Positions 48,630 through 58,821 of a stretch of DNA of 64,000 nt are shown here, in pieces. Numbering within the stretch: position 1 is the stretch's first letter; each line of letters begins with the position of its first letter. Source of the DNA: Pseudoxanthomonas kalamensis DSM 18571 (GTDB taxonomy: Bacteria > Pseudomonadota > Gammaproteobacteria > Xanthomonadales > Xanthomonadaceae); NCBI RefSeq assembly GCF_010211745.1, contig NZ_PDWQ01000001.1, positions 558,001-622,000 on the forward strand, written 5' to 3'. Under the pieces are notes generated by a model. It had not been told where the DNA came from and ran no database searches. It saw only the letters and a program-made list of their open reading frames with translations. A program made the translations under genes and the position numbers.

Positions 48630-49487
48630 CTAGCCGAGGTGGCTGGCGAAATAGCGCTCGCCTTCGCGCCGCACCTGCATCGGTCCGCCAAACGCGGCCG
48701 ACAGCCGTTCCGCGGTCAGCACCTGTTCGCGGCTGCCGTCGGCCAGCACCTGTCCGGCCCGCAGCAGGACGACCCGGTCGATCTCGGGCACGATCTCCTC
48801 GATGTGGTGGGTCACCATCACCAGGGTGATGCCCTGTGCGGCCAGCGTGCGCAGCAACTGCAGGAACTGCTGCTGCGCCACCGGGTCCAGGCCGGCGGTG
48901 GGTTCGTCCAGCAGCAGGGCCTGCGGACGGTTGACCAGGGCGCGCGCGATCAGCACCCGGCGCATCTCGCCGGTGGACAGTTCGGCGCAGCGGCGCGCCG
49001 CCAGCGCGCCGGCTTGCATCCGTTCCAGTGCCCAGGCCGCGTTGCGGCGCATGTTCTCGTCCACTTCGGCATCCGGCGGCACCACCCAGCTGGCGAAGCA
49101 GCCGCTGAGCACGGCTTCCTCGACCTGAAGTTCGTGCATCTCCTGCAGATCGCGGCCCAGGTCGTTGGCGACCACGCCCAGCTGCTTGCGCAGCTCCCAG
49201 GTGTTCCAGCGCGGCATGCCGAACAGCCGGATCGGGGTTTCGCCTTCGCGCGCGACCGGGAACAGTTCGCGGTCGATCAGCTTGATGAAGGTGGATTTGC
49301 CGCAGCCGTTGGGTCCGAGGATCGCGGTGTGCTGGCCCTGGGCGATGCTCAGGCTCAGATCGTGCAGGACGACGGCATTGCCGCGGATCACGCGGGCGCG
49401 GTCGAGTTCGATCAGGGTCGGTCCGGTCGAAGCGTCCGAAGCGGCGTCCGTGGTGTTGTCGAGGTTGGTGGAACAGGGGGAAGACAT
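48630..49487 (-). CDS. ABC transporter ATP-binding protein
   Basis: A 285-residue stand-alone ATPase with Walker A AILGPNGCGKSTFIKLI, signature LSTGEMRRVLIARALVNRPQ (LSTGE, a variant of LSGGQ), Walker B ALLLDEPTAGLDPVAQQQ and the switch His in VMVTHHIEEIV. The pattern resembles ModF/YlmA-type ATPases. No permease lies next to it, so its partner and substrate are unknown. The start is the ATG at 49487 (MSSPCSTNLDN); the open frame upstream overlaps the desaturase leader. It is upstream of mutM, probably in one transcript. Confidence 0.88.
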   Translation of the reverse strand: MSSPCSTNLDNTTDAASDASTGPTLIELDRARVIRGNAVVLHDLSLSIAQGQHTAILGPNGCGKSTFIKLIDRELFPVAREGETPIRLFGMPRWNTWELRKQLGVVANDLGRDLQEMHELQVEEAVLSGCFASWVVPPDAEVDENMRRNAAWALERMQAGALAARRCAELSTGEMRRVLIARALVNRPQALLLDEPTAGLDPVAQQQFLQLLRTLAAQGITLVMVTHHIEEIVPEIDRVVLLRAGQVLADGSREQVLTAERLSAAFGGPMQVRREGERYFASHLG

Positions 49488-49575
49488 GGCGTGGAACCTT
49501 GCGCGCGGCTGTATGGTTGCGACGCCATACGCCGGCGACGGGTGAAGTCCGGGCGGCAAACCCCCATTATGTAGT

Positions 49576-49591
49576 ACCGGACCGATCCGGT
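49576..49591. promoter_or_regulatory. Palindrome in the desaturase leader region
   Basis: ACCGGACCGATCCGGT has 6-bp arms with a CCGA centre, 28 bp upstream of the desaturase ATG in the 131-bp divergent region shared with the ABC ATPase. A second dyad GTATGG-N8-CCATAC lies at 49509-49528. Both are plausible operators for a lipid-responsive repressor, but the regulator is unknown. Confidence 0.35.
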
Positions 49592-49618
49592 GCCGATACT
49601 CGTGGAGCCGATTCCAAG

Positions 49619-50818
49619 ATGGTCGATTCATTGCTCGATTTCCTCGCCGGTGGCCTGTTGCAGGTCGGTTGGCTGGGGATGCTGGTCCTGCTGCTGGTGT
49701 TCACCCAGCTGACCATCTTCACCGTGACCCTGTACCTGCACCGCAGTCAGGCCCATCGCGGCGTCGACTTCCACCCGGTACTGAACCACTTCTTCCGCTT
49801 CTGGGGCTGGCTGACCACCTCGATGATCACCAAGGAGTGGGTGGCGATCCACCGCAAGCACCACGCCAAGGTCGAGACCGAGGAAGACCCGCACAGCCCG
49901 CAGACCAAGGGCATCGGTCGGGTGTTCTGGCGCGGCGTCGAGTTGTACCGCGAAGCGCGCTGGCAGCGCGCCGACATCGAGCAGTATGGCAAGGGTGCGC
50001 CGGACGACTGGATCGAGCGTCATCTGTACACCCCGCACGCGACCATGGGTCCGACCTTGCTGCTGCTGGTCCATTTCACCCTGTTCGGCTTCGCCGGGGT
50101 GGCGATGTGGGCGATCCAGATGGCCTGGATCCCGTTCTGGGCCGCCGGCGTGGTCAATGGCCTCGGCCACTGGTGGGGCTACCGCAACTTCGAATCGGCC
50201 GACACGTCGACCAACCTGGTGCCGTGGGCGGTGTGGATCGGCGGCGAGGAGTTGCACAACAACCACCACGCTTTCCCCAGTTCGGCGCGTTTCGCCATGC
50301 GTCGCTGGGAATTCGACATCGGCTGGACGGTGATCCGCGGGCTGCAGGCGGTGGGCCTGGCCAAGGTGCTGCGGGTCGCGCCGCGACTGGACATCCGCCC
50401 CAACATCGCCGTGCCCGACGGCGACACGCTGCGGGCGCTGCTGTCGCACCGCTTCCAGGCGATGACCGACTACCAGCGCAACGTGTTCATGCCGGCCCTG
50501 CGCGAAGAGGCGCAGCACGCTGGCGAGACGCTGCGCAATCTGCTGCCGCGGCGCCTGCGCAAGGGTCTGGTCGATGACGGCCGCTGGCTGAAGCCGGATG
50601 CGCGCGCGCAGCTGCAGCGCTGGGTGGCGCAGCGGCCGCGGATCGGCGAGCTGGTCGAATACCGCCGCCGGCTGGCCGTCCTGCTGGAGGCGCGCAGCCA
50701 CGATGCCGCCGAACGCCTGCGCCAGCTGCAGGCCTGGTGCCACGAGGCCGAAGCCAGCGGCATCCGCGCGCTGCAGGAGTACTCGGCCCGCCTGAAGGGC
50801 TACGCGCTGGCCCATTGA
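49619..50818 (+). CDS. Fatty acid desaturase (delta-9 acyl-CoA/acyl-lipid type)
   Basis: A 399-residue inner-membrane di-iron desaturase. The three histidine boxes are HRSQAH, HRKHHA and HNNHHAF, in the spacing of the DesA/DesC/stearoyl-CoA desaturase group, with paired membrane helices between them (VGWLGMLVLLLVFTQLTIFT; LVHFTLFGFAGVAMWAIQM). The C-terminal 120 residues are soluble, helical and Arg/Gln-rich, longer than in minimal members. The frame is open to 49499, but ATG 49619 (MVDSLLDFLAGG) is where the protein family starts. It introduces double bonds for membrane fluidity. Confidence 0.92.
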   Translation: MVDSLLDFLAGGLLQVGWLGMLVLLLVFTQLTIFTVTLYLHRSQAHRGVDFHPVLNHFFRFWGWLTTSMITKEWVAIHRKHHAKVETEEDPHSPQTKGIGRVFWRGVELYREARWQRADIEQYGKGAPDDWIERHLYTPHATMGPTLLLLVHFTLFGFAGVAMWAIQMAWIPFWAAGVVNGLGHWWGYRNFESADTSTNLVPWAVWIGGEELHNNHHAFPSSARFAMRRWEFDIGWTVIRGLQAVGLAKVLRVAPRLDIRPNIAVPDGDTLRALLSHRFQAMTDYQRNVFMPALREEAQHAGETLRNLLPRRLRKGLVDDGRWLKPDARAQLQRWVAQRPRIGELVEYRRRLAVLLEARSHDAAERLRQLQAWCHEAEASGIRALQEYSARLKGYALAH

Positions 50819-50828
50819 GTCGGCAGAC

Positions 50829-50849
50829 GGGGCCGGCACTGCCGGCCCC
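50829..50849 (+). terminator. Hairpin after the desaturase gene
   Basis: A perfect 9-bp GC stem GGGGCCGGC/GCCGGCCCC with an ACT loop starts 11 bp after the stop codon. No T-run follows (GCGGTATT), so it may be a weak or Rho-assisted terminator. Confidence 0.55.
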
Positions 50850-50887
50850 GCGGTATTCCCGCGATGAGGTCGGGCAGGACGCCTACA

Positions 50888-51262
50888 ATGCCCGGCATGT
50901 TCCGCATCCTGCCGCTGTTGCTATTGTGGCCGGCCTTGGCGACCGTCGCCGGGGCGCAGGACGCCGCGAGCGAGGCGCAGACGGGCGGGGTCGCCGCCAC
51001 CGGCGACTATCTGGCGCGGATGGATCTCGACGGCGATCGCCGGATCAGCCTGGCCGAGTACCAGGCCTGGATGAGTTATGCCTTCGACGGCATGGATCGC
51101 AATGGTGACGGCGTGCTGAGCGCCGCCGAACTGCCGGGCGGCAAGGGCCGACCAATTACCCGGCAGGCGCATCTGGACACGCTGGCCGCACGCTTCTCCC
51201 GCCAGGACGCCAACCGCGACGGATATCTGGACGCGAAGGAACTGGCCGCGCCGCCGCGTTGA
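50888..51262 (+). CDS. Secreted EF-hand calcium-binding protein
   Basis: A 124-residue protein with a signal peptide (MPGMFRILPLLLLWPALATV, cleavage near AGA-QD). Three EF-hand loops follow: DLDGDRRISLAE, DRNGDGVLSAAE and DANRDGYLDAKE, each with the D-x-D/N-x-D/G pattern and a closing Glu. An AGGA site 8 bases before 50888 favours that start over the ATG three codons on (50897). It probably binds Ca2+ in the periplasm; partner unknown. Confidence 0.85.
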   Translation: MPGMFRILPLLLLWPALATVAGAQDAASEAQTGGVAATGDYLARMDLDGDRRISLAEYQAWMSYAFDGMDRNGDGVLSAAELPGGKGRPITRQAHLDTLAARFSRQDANRDGYLDAKELAAPPR

Positions 51263-51286
51263 TTGTTCGCCTGTTTGATGCCTTGC

Positions 51287-51310
51287 GTAGGAGCGGCGTA
51301 AGCCGCGAAG
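51287..51310. repeat. REP-like element (TAGGAGCGGCG family), direct copy
   Basis: GTAGGAGCGGCGTAAGCCGC, followed by GAAG, is the sister of the inverted copy at 39939-39961. The 239-bp gap around it, between the EF-hand gene and the PIN module, shows no other gene. It marks the left side of the low-GC module. Confidence 0.7.
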
Positions 51311-51501
51311 AAGCTTTCCGGACCTGCAGCGGTATGTCACGGAATTTGACTTTCGCTGGAATAATCGCAAGATTTGCGACAGCGAGCGAGCGCAATCGCT
51401 CCTCAGTCAAGTCGGAGGCAGGCGACTGACCTATCGCGTTTCTGATCGATAACGCCGAAGTTCGCACCACGACCGGGGCTAGTGGTAAAGAGGGCGCTGC
51501 G

Positions 51502-52245
51502 ATGATTGAAGAAGATATCTATACATTTCGCATCGATGCGTACACGCCAGACACCATACCTATGGCGCGTCTGGCCGCATACATGGCTGAGTTGGCTGCC
51601 ATGTTCGGCGAGAAGGACCGGGTTCATTTCAAAGGACTGAAGGCAGGTAGCACAAAGCTGCTCAGTCGAGTTGAGCGCGAAGCTGCTCCGAAAGTCAGGA
51701 ATAACCTGATGAATGCTGCCTCGGGCGAAGAAAGCGAGGCCGCTAAGTCGTTCAAAAAGCTAAACGAAATGCTTCGCGATGACAATGCCGAAGCAAAGCT
51801 TGTCCGTGGCAAGAGCAACATCCTCAACTTTCCCGGAAGAAAAGCTGTTCGCCCGCCAAAGCTGGGGCCGTTCAATCAAGGCGTGGTTCGCGATGGAATT
51901 CTTGTTCGTATTGGCGGCAAGGATAAGAGCGCGCATGCCATCATTGAAGATGGCGATGGCTATACGTGGAGCTTTGAGGTATCGCGAGAGCTGGCGAAAG
52001 AACTGGCCCATCATCTGTTCGGGAAGCCGCTTCGGCTGACGGGACAAGGACGGTGGTTCCGGGATGAAGAAGGCCAATGGCAATACAGCAGCTTGAAGGC
52101 TGCTGAGTTCAAAGTTCTGGACGATGCCAGTCTCGCCGATGTCGTCGGAAGAATCAGAGGGCTACCGAAGGATACCTGGAAGCAGGGCGTAGACCCAATC
52201 CAGATGCTTAGTTCGCTTCGTGACGACGGGAGCGAGGTGAACTAA
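51502..52245 (+). CDS. Unrecognised 247-residue protein coupled to a PIN-domain gene
   Basis: I do not recognise this family. It has no signal peptide or membrane helix. It starts MIEEDIYTFRIDAYTPDTIP, followed by a helical, charged middle (MARLAAYMAELAAMFGEKDR; NAASGEESEAAKSFKKLNEM). A probable beta-rich core follows (GILVRIGGKDKSAHAIIEDG and GYTWSFEVSRELAKELAHHL), then LRLTGQGRWFRDEEGQWQYS and a C-terminal KDTWKQGVDPIQMLSSLRDD. GC is lower than in the surrounding genes. Its TAA overlaps the ATG of the PIN gene (TAATG), so the two products are probably made in proportion, as in toxin-antitoxin pairs. It is much larger than ordinary antitoxins. Confidence 0.75.
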   Translation: MIEEDIYTFRIDAYTPDTIPMARLAAYMAELAAMFGEKDRVHFKGLKAGSTKLLSRVEREAAPKVRNNLMNAASGEESEAAKSFKKLNEMLRDDNAEAKLVRGKSNILNFPGRKAVRPPKLGPFNQGVVRDGILVRIGGKDKSAHAIIEDGDGYTWSFEVSRELAKELAHHLFGKPLRLTGQGRWFRDEEGQWQYSSLKAAEFKVLDDASLADVVGRIRGLPKDTWKQGVDPIQMLSSLRDDGSEVN

Positions 52246-52793
52246 TGGTGGTCATGGATGCTACGACCCTACTGCTTCTGTTCTATCCGAGCGCGAAGCC
52301 GCCCATTGATGAAACAACCAAACAGCCGCTGGAAAAATGCAGGGAACGAATTGAACTGCGTCTTCAGAATCTGAGTGAGGCAAGTATTCAAATCCTTGTT
52401 CCTACTCCCGTCCTCAGTGAAATACTTGTTACCACCGGGACAGACAAAGCCCGAGTGCTGAATGAAATCAACAATACATACGCTTTCCGCATCCAGCCTT
52501 TTGATGAAATGGCCGCTATCGAAGTGGCCATGCTTACAGATGCCGATCTTCAATCGAATAAGCGATTGCCGAAGACTGAAACCATTGCAAAGGTCAAATA
52601 TGATCGGCAGATCATCGCCATCGCTAAGGTCAATGGCGTCAAGACGATTTATTCAGACGACAAGGGTCTAACCAAGGTAGCAAGAGCCAATGGGATTACT
52701 GTTATCAAGGCTTCGGAGCTTCCACTTCCCCCTGAACCACCACAAGCTGACATGTTCGCTTCCGTCAATTTAGAAGGTAGTGACGATGAATAA
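52245..52793 (+). CDS. PIN-domain protein (putative ribonuclease)
   Basis: A 182-residue protein with a complete PIN acidic quartet: Asp5 (MVVMDATTLLLLF), Glu59 (PTPVLSEILVTTG), Asp120 (KVKYDRQIIAIAK) and Asp138/139 (KTIYSDDKGLTKVA). PIN proteins are Mg2+-dependent RNases, best known as VapC toxins. This one is longer than the usual 130 residues and carries an acidic C-terminal tail (MFASVNLEGSDDE). It is coupled upstream to the 247-residue gene and overlaps a small broken Lys-rich gene downstream. A 60-base sample from 52321 counted 48% GC. A TA-like or RNA-regulatory module is likely, but its exact function is unknown. Confidence 0.85.
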   Translation: MVVMDATTLLLLFYPSAKPPIDETTKQPLEKCRERIELRLQNLSEASIQILVPTPVLSEILVTTGTDKARVLNEINNTYAFRIQPFDEMAAIEVAMLTDADLQSNKRLPKTETIAKVKYDRQIIAIAKVNGVKTIYSDDKGLTKVARANGITVIKASELPLPPEPPQADMFASVNLEGSDDE

Positions 52794-52935
52794 GAATGCT
52801 GAATAAGTCGCGCAACAGGCGCTCGAAGACGAAGTATTACGACGGATGCTCTCGACCCCGCCTGAACCACACAAGCCCAAGGCCCGAACAGCGAAGAAGG
52901 CCGCGAAAAAGACAGCCAAGAAAAAGCCCGCCTAG
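52786..52935 (+). pseudogene. Small Lys-rich gene interrupted by an in-frame stop
   Basis: The frame reads MNKNAE, then TAA (52804-52806), then VAQQALEDEVLRRMLSTPPE and a tail of PHKPKARTAKKAAKKTAKKK, ending PA. Changing TAA to CAA would restore one 49-residue protein with a histone-H1-like Lys/Ala/Pro tail. Its ATG overlaps the PIN stop codon, as expected of a third gene in the operon. Either it is a recent nonsense mutation, or the tail is translated from the internal ATG at 52846, or it is dead sequence. Confidence 0.6.
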
Positions 52936-52945
52936 TGCGGGCTTT
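52923..52945 (+). terminator. Intrinsic terminator of the PIN module
   Basis: A perfect 9-bp stem AAAGCCCGC/GCGGGCTTT with a 5-base loop ends in TTTC. It overlaps the stop codon of the small Lys-rich gene, which marks the end of this three-gene unit. Confidence 0.82.
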
Positions 52946-53000
52946 CTGCTTCCAAGCCTTCGGCGATGGCTTGGTTTGTCAAGTATATAACCGCCAAGAA

Positions 53001-53028
53001 AAAAGCCGGGCCCGAAGGCCCGGCTTTT
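53001..53028. terminator. Bidirectional terminator between the PIN module and actP
   Basis: A perfect 12-bp stem AAAAGCCGGGCC/GGCCCGGCTTTT with a CGAA tetraloop. T-runs exist in both directions, so it ends leftward actP transcription (31 bp after the actP stop) and any rightward read-through. Confidence 0.9.
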
Positions 53029-53059
53029 CTTGCGTCCCGGGGGAGGGACGCGGGGGAGA

Positions 53060-54784
53060 TCAGTGACCGGAGGCCTTGGCGGCGCCCAGCCCGGTTTCGG
53101 CGCGGATCTGCTGCGCCTTGAACGCCTCACGCTCCTTGGCTGCCTGCGGGCTTCGATCGGTGATCGAGAACAGCCAGATGCCGAGGAAGCCGATGGTCAT
53201 CGAGAACAGCGCCGGCGAGGTGTAGGGAAACGGCGCCGAACCGGCCGGATTGCCCAGCGTGGCCTCCCACACCGACGGCGACAGTACCGTCAGCACCACC
53301 GAGGAGATCAGACCGAGGAAGCCGCCGATCACCGCGCCGCGGGTCGTGCAGTTCTTCCACAGCAGCGACAGGAACAGCACCGGGAAGTTGGCCGACGCGG
53401 CGATCGCGAAGGCCAGCGAGACCATGAAGGCGATGTTCTGCTTCTCGAAGGCGATGCCCAGCAGCACCGCGATCACGCCCAGCGCCAGCACCGTCATCCG
53501 CGAAACCTTCAGCTCGGACTTGCTGTCGGCCGCGCCCTTCTTGAACACCATCGCGTACAGGTCGTGCGAGACCGCCGAGGCGCCGGACAGGGTCAGGCCG
53601 GCCACCACCGCCAGGATGGTGGCGAACGCCACCGCCGAGATGAAGCCGAGGAAGACGTTGCCGCCGACCGCCTTGGCCAGGTGCACCGCGGCCATGTTGT
53701 TGCCGCCGATCAGGCCGCCGGCCGCGTCGCGGAACTCCGGATTGGCGCTGACCATCACGATCGCGCCGAAGCCGATGATGAAGGTCAGGATGTAGAAGTA
53801 GCCGATCCATGTGGTGGCCCAGAACACCGACTTGCGCGCTTCCTTGGCGTTGGGCACGGTGAAGAAGCGCATCAGGATGTGCGGCAGACCGGCAGTGCCG
53901 AACATCAGCGCCATGCCGAAGCTGATCGCCGAGATCGGGTCCTTGACGAAGTTGCCGGGCCCCATGATCGACAATCCCTTGCTTGCCGCCGCCGCTGTTT
54001 CCTCCGGACTGGTGGCCGCCGCGGTCGCGGTGGCGGTCTTGATCTCCACTGCCTTGGCGAACAGCGCCTCCGGGCTGAAGCCGAACTGCGACATCACCAT
54101 GATCGCCATGAAGCTGGCGCCGGCCAGCAGCAGGCCGGCCTTGATGATCTGCACCCAGGTGGTGGCGGTCATACCGCCGAACAGCACGTACACCATCATC
54201 AGCACGCCGACGATGATCACCGCGTAGATGTAGTCCAGGCCGAACAACAGCTTGATCAGCTGGCCGGCGCCGACCATCTGCGCGATCAGGTAGAACGCCA
54301 CCACCACCAGTGTGCCGGAGGCGGCGAAGGCGCGGATCGGGGTCTGCTTGAAGCGGTAGGCAGCGACGTCGGCGAAGGTGAACTTGCCCAGGTTGCGCAG
54401 CTTTTCCGCCATCAGGAAGGTGATCACCGGCCAGCCGACCAGGAAGCCGATCGAATAGATCAGGCCGTCGTAGCCGTTGGCCATGACCGCGGCGGAAATG
54501 CCCAGGAACGAGGCCGCCGACATGTAGTCGCCGGCGATCGCCAGGCCGTTCTGGAAGCCGGTGATGCCGCCGCCGGCGGTGTAGAAGTCCGCCGCCGAAC
54601 GGGTGCGCGCGGCCGCCCACTTGGTGATGAACAGGGTGCCGATGACGAACACCGCGAACATGCTGATCGCGGTCCAGTTGGTAGGCTGCTTCTCGGCCGG
54701 GCCGAGGTCGCCGCCGGCGGCGAAGGCGCTGCCGGCGACCAGCAGGGCCGCGAGCGCGGCCAACAGGATGTGCATGCGCTTCAT
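53060..54784 (-). CDS. actP: Cation/acetate symporter ActP
   Basis: A 574-residue sodium:solute symporter (SSS family) importing acetate and related short acids across the inner membrane. An N-terminal signal-like segment ([20 protein letters not shown]) is typical of ActP. Hallmarks are [60 protein letters not shown] and [19 protein letters not shown]. Its ATG overlaps the yjcH stop (ATGA), the standard yjcH-actP pair. It is the last gene of the porin-yjcH-actP operon. Confidence 0.96.
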   Translation of the reverse strand: MKRMHILLAALAALLVAGSAFAAGGDLGPAEKQPTNWTAISMFAVFVIGTLFITKWAAARTRSAADFYTAGGGITGFQNGLAIAGDYMSAASFLGISAAVMANGYDGLIYSIGFLVGWPVITFLMAEKLRNLGKFTFADVAAYRFKQTPIRAFAASGTLVVVAFYLIAQMVGAGQLIKLLFGLDYIYAVIIVGVLMMVYVLFGGMTATTWVQIIKAGLLLAGASFMAIMVMSQFGFSPEALFAKAVEIKTATATAAATSPEETAAAASKGLSIMGPGNFVKDPISAISFGMALMFGTAGLPHILMRFFTVPNAKEARKSVFWATTWIGYFYILTFIIGFGAIVMVSANPEFRDAAGGLIGGNNMAAVHLAKAVGGNVFLGFISAVAFATILAVVAGLTLSGASAVSHDLYAMVFKKGAADSKSELKVSRMTVLALGVIAVLLGIAFEKQNIAFMVSLAFAIAASANFPVLFLSLLWKNCTTRGAVIGGFLGLISSVVLTVLSPSVWEATLGNPAGSAPFPYTSPALFSMTIGFLGIWLFSITDRSPQAAKEREAFKAQQIRAETGLGAAKASGH

Positions 54785-55098
54785 TGTTTGGCGTCCTCGA
54801 GGATTTCGGCAGTCAGACGGTCGTACTCGCCGTTGGCGCGGCGCACGTAGATGCCGGTGATGATGATGGTGAAGACGATCACGCCCATGCCGACCGGAAT
54901 GCCCAGCGTGGTCACGCCTTCGCCCAGCGGCTTGGCCAGCAGTTCCTTGTCGAACGCGATCAGGCCGATGTAGCCGTAGTACACGATCAGCATCAGGATG
55001 GTCAGCAGCCAGCCGAAGCTGTTGCGTTTGCGCTTGAGTTCCTGGTATTTCGGGTTGGCCTCGATCCGGGCCACCATGGGATCGGTTGCTTCAGTCAC
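54781..55098 (-). CDS. yjcH: DUF485 membrane protein (YjcH-like)
   Basis: A 105-residue inner-membrane protein with two helices ([40 protein letters not shown]) and the family N-terminus [16 protein letters not shown]. It is almost always found next to actP and presumably assists it. The start is GTG 55098, 7 bases after an AGGAG site. A 39-residue ORF ends 8 bases inside it. Confidence 0.93.
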   Translation of the reverse strand: MTEATDPMVARIEANPKYQELKRKRNSFGWLLTILMLIVYYGYIGLIAFDKELLAKPLGEGVTTLGIPVGMGVIVFTIIITGIYVRRANGEYDRLTAEILEDAKQ

Positions 55099-55210
55099 GG
55101 TCGTTCTCCTGTACGGTCAGGGACGCGTCGCCGCGGCGAGATGGTCGCCGGTGCGGAACAAACGTCGCGGGCGTGGCGGAAGCGTGGGCTTCCGGGTCGA
55201 TGGTGCGCAT
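55091..55210 (-). CDS. Possible 39-residue small protein ahead of yjcH
   Basis: MRTIDPEAHASATPATFVPH, then [19 protein letters not shown]. It has a strong GGAGGGG ribosome site about 7 bases before its ATG, and its stop overlaps the yjcH start region by 8 bases, so it may couple translation of yjcH. It has no membrane helix or known motif. Its reality depends on conservation, which cannot be tested here. Confidence 0.4.
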   Translation of the reverse strand: MRTIDPEAHASATPATFVPHRRPSRRGDASLTVQENDRD

Positions 55211-55277
55211 GTCGGCTCCCCTCCAGAGCGTGCGTGGATTGTTGCCGGAAGCGCGGTCCGTGCGCCACCGGCCCGGC

Positions 55278-56654
55278 TTAGAAGCTGTACTTGACGGTGG
55301 TCTGCAGGCGCTTCAGGTCGCCCTCGCGGTCGTCTTCCAGCGCGCGTTGGGCCCAGGTCAGTTCCGCACCGACGTCCAGTTTCGGGAACGGCGAATAGAT
55401 CAGGTTGGCATGGAAGGAGTCGGCGCGTTCGGTGACGCCGTAGCCGGTCAGGGCCACGTCGTTGTCCAGGTAGGCGGCCGAATAGATCAGGTTGCTGCGC
55501 AGCTTGGGACTCCAGGCGTGGCGCCAGGCGACGAAGCCGCCGTAGCCGTCCTGCGCCTGCAGTTCGCCGTTGCCGTCCAGCACGGTGTCGCTGCCGAGGC
55601 CGAAGCCCATGTAGCGGCCGATGCCGCTGCCGGCGTTGACCATGTAGCGCAGGTCGTCGCTCTTGCCTAGGTTGAACTTGCCGGAGACGCTGACGGCCGC
55701 GCCGGTTTCGGTGCTGTCCAGGTACTTGAACTGGCGCAGCAGGCCGGCGACGCTGAAGTGACCCCAGTCGCCCTTGGCGGTCCAGCGCGCGGTCATGTCG
55801 GGCAGCACGTTGTCGCCGGAGTTGGCCAGGCGTGCGCCGGTCTGGTAGCCGGTGATGGTGGTCTGCGGGTTTTCCAGCGACACCGACCACGCGCCCTTGC
55901 TGTAACGGACCTGGGCCTGGCGGGAGAAGATGGTGCCTTCGCTGGGACCGACGAAATCGACCGCTTCCGGCAGTGCGGCTACATCCTGGAAGTTCGACCA
56001 GGTCTGGCCGGCCAGCCAGTTGTTCCAGCGCACGTAGGCCTGGCGCAGGGTCACCGCATAGGTATTGGTGGAAGTTTCGTTGCCGGCCAGCGCATTGCTG
56101 CCGCCGCCGAAGAAGTCCGCCTCGACATAGGCCTTGAATTTGTCGCCGCTGTCGGTGACGTGGTCGGCGCTGAGCCAGAAGCGCGAAAACTGCGCATGCA
56201 CGTCGGTGTAGGGGTCGCTGGTACCGCCCAGCGTCGATCCGTTCGGCGCGACCGGGATGGTGCTCGGCACGTAGAACAGGCGGCCGGAACTGCCGTCGGC
56301 GATTTCGCCGTCACTGGTGTCGGTGACCATCGCATCGAGCTTGATGAAGCCGCCGTAGGAGAATGAACCGCCCGGATTGGCGGCGGTCAGGATTGGCGTC
56401 GACTGGATGCCCGGCTTGGCTGCGGGCGCGGCCTGCGCGGTACGCACTTCATCCAGCTGCGTCTGCGTTTGCGCAATGACGCCCTGCTGTTGCTGCTGTT
56501 GCGACAGCAACGCCTGCACCTGCGCTTCGAGCTGGGCGATGCGCGCCTCCAGCTCTTTTTCCTTGGCGGTCTCGGCCAAGGCGAGGCCCGGCGCCATCAG
56601 CGCCAGGGTCAGGGCGATGGCCAGCGGCCTGCGGGTGTTGCGGTGGTGGTTCAT
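55278..56654 (-). CDS. DcaP-family trimeric outer-membrane porin
   Basis: A 458-residue protein with a signal peptide ([20 protein letters not shown], cleavage near ALA-ET). A coiled coil of about 50 residues ([20 protein letters not shown], then a poly-Gln run) trimerises the N-terminus. The beta-barrel that follows has porin-like strands such as [44 protein letters not shown] and the terminal Phe (TTVKYSF). DcaP-like porins import small organic acids and sugars. Here it heads the acetate operon, so acetate or related acid uptake is inferred. The start has a GGGAGGGG site. Confidence 0.87.
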   Translation of the reverse strand: MNHHRNTRRPLAIALTLALMAPGLALAETAKEKELEARIAQLEAQVQALLSQQQQQQGVIAQTQTQLDEVRTAQAAPAAKPGIQSTPILTAANPGGSFSYGGFIKLDAMVTDTSDGEIADGSSGRLFYVPSTIPVAPNGSTLGGTSDPYTDVHAQFSRFWLSADHVTDSGDKFKAYVEADFFGGGSNALAGNETSTNTYAVTLRQAYVRWNNWLAGQTWSNFQDVAALPEAVDFVGPSEGTIFSRQAQVRYSKGAWSVSLENPQTTITGYQTGARLANSGDNVLPDMTARWTAKGDWGHFSVAGLLRQFKYLDSTETGAAVSVSGKFNLGKSDDLRYMVNAGSGIGRYMGFGLGSDTVLDGNGELQAQDGYGGFVAWRHAWSPKLRSNLIYSAAYLDNDVALTGYGVTERADSFHANLIYSPFPKLDVGAELTWAQRALEDDREGDLKRLQTTVKYSF

Positions 56655-56732
56655 GTGTCCCCTCCCAAGGAGCCGCGCCATTGCACGGTTGGCCGCAGAC
56701 TGCGCGTGAGCTGCACGCGCGCCTATTCGCCA

Positions 56733-56762
56733 TTGGTCGAAAATGCGGGAGAATTCGACCAA
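56733..56762. promoter_or_regulatory. Inverted repeat in the porin-acs divergent region (candidate CrbR/ErdR site)
   Basis: Perfect 9-bp arms TTGGTCGAA (56733-56741) and TTCGACCAA (56754-56762) are separated by 12 bases, so their centres are 21 bp, or two helical turns, apart. It lies near the middle of the 218-bp gap between the porin operon and acs, 79 bp from the porin start and 111 bp from the acs start. It is a natural binding site for a dimeric regulator controlling both sides. The LuxR-type response regulator encoded just after acs is the leading candidate. Confidence 0.55.
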
Positions 56763-56872
56763 CGTATAAGTGTTTTGTTGCAACGCAATACGCCGCGATG
56801 CGGCACACTGCGTGCGTACCGCATTCCAGGAATTCCCTGGTCATCGTCATCAAGCTCATCGGGAGGGGCGAC

Positions 56873-58816
<1,944 letters not shown>

Positions 58817-58821
58817 CCGCC

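Noticed and set aside
52796-52990. 64-codon plus-strand ORF after the PIN gene
   Set aside because: Arg/Pro-rich and out of phase with the more convincing interrupted Lys-rich frame. It runs through the terminator at 52923-52945.
53030-54850. 606-codon open frame on the plus strand opposite actP
   Set aside because: The translation is dominated by Arg, Gln, His and Asp with no domain, while the minus strand encodes a full ActP symporter.
56455-56530. Poly-Gln run in the porin as an unstable repeat
   Set aside because: The run of six Gln is short and lies in a heptad coiled coil typical of DcaP-like N-termini, so it needs no special explanation.
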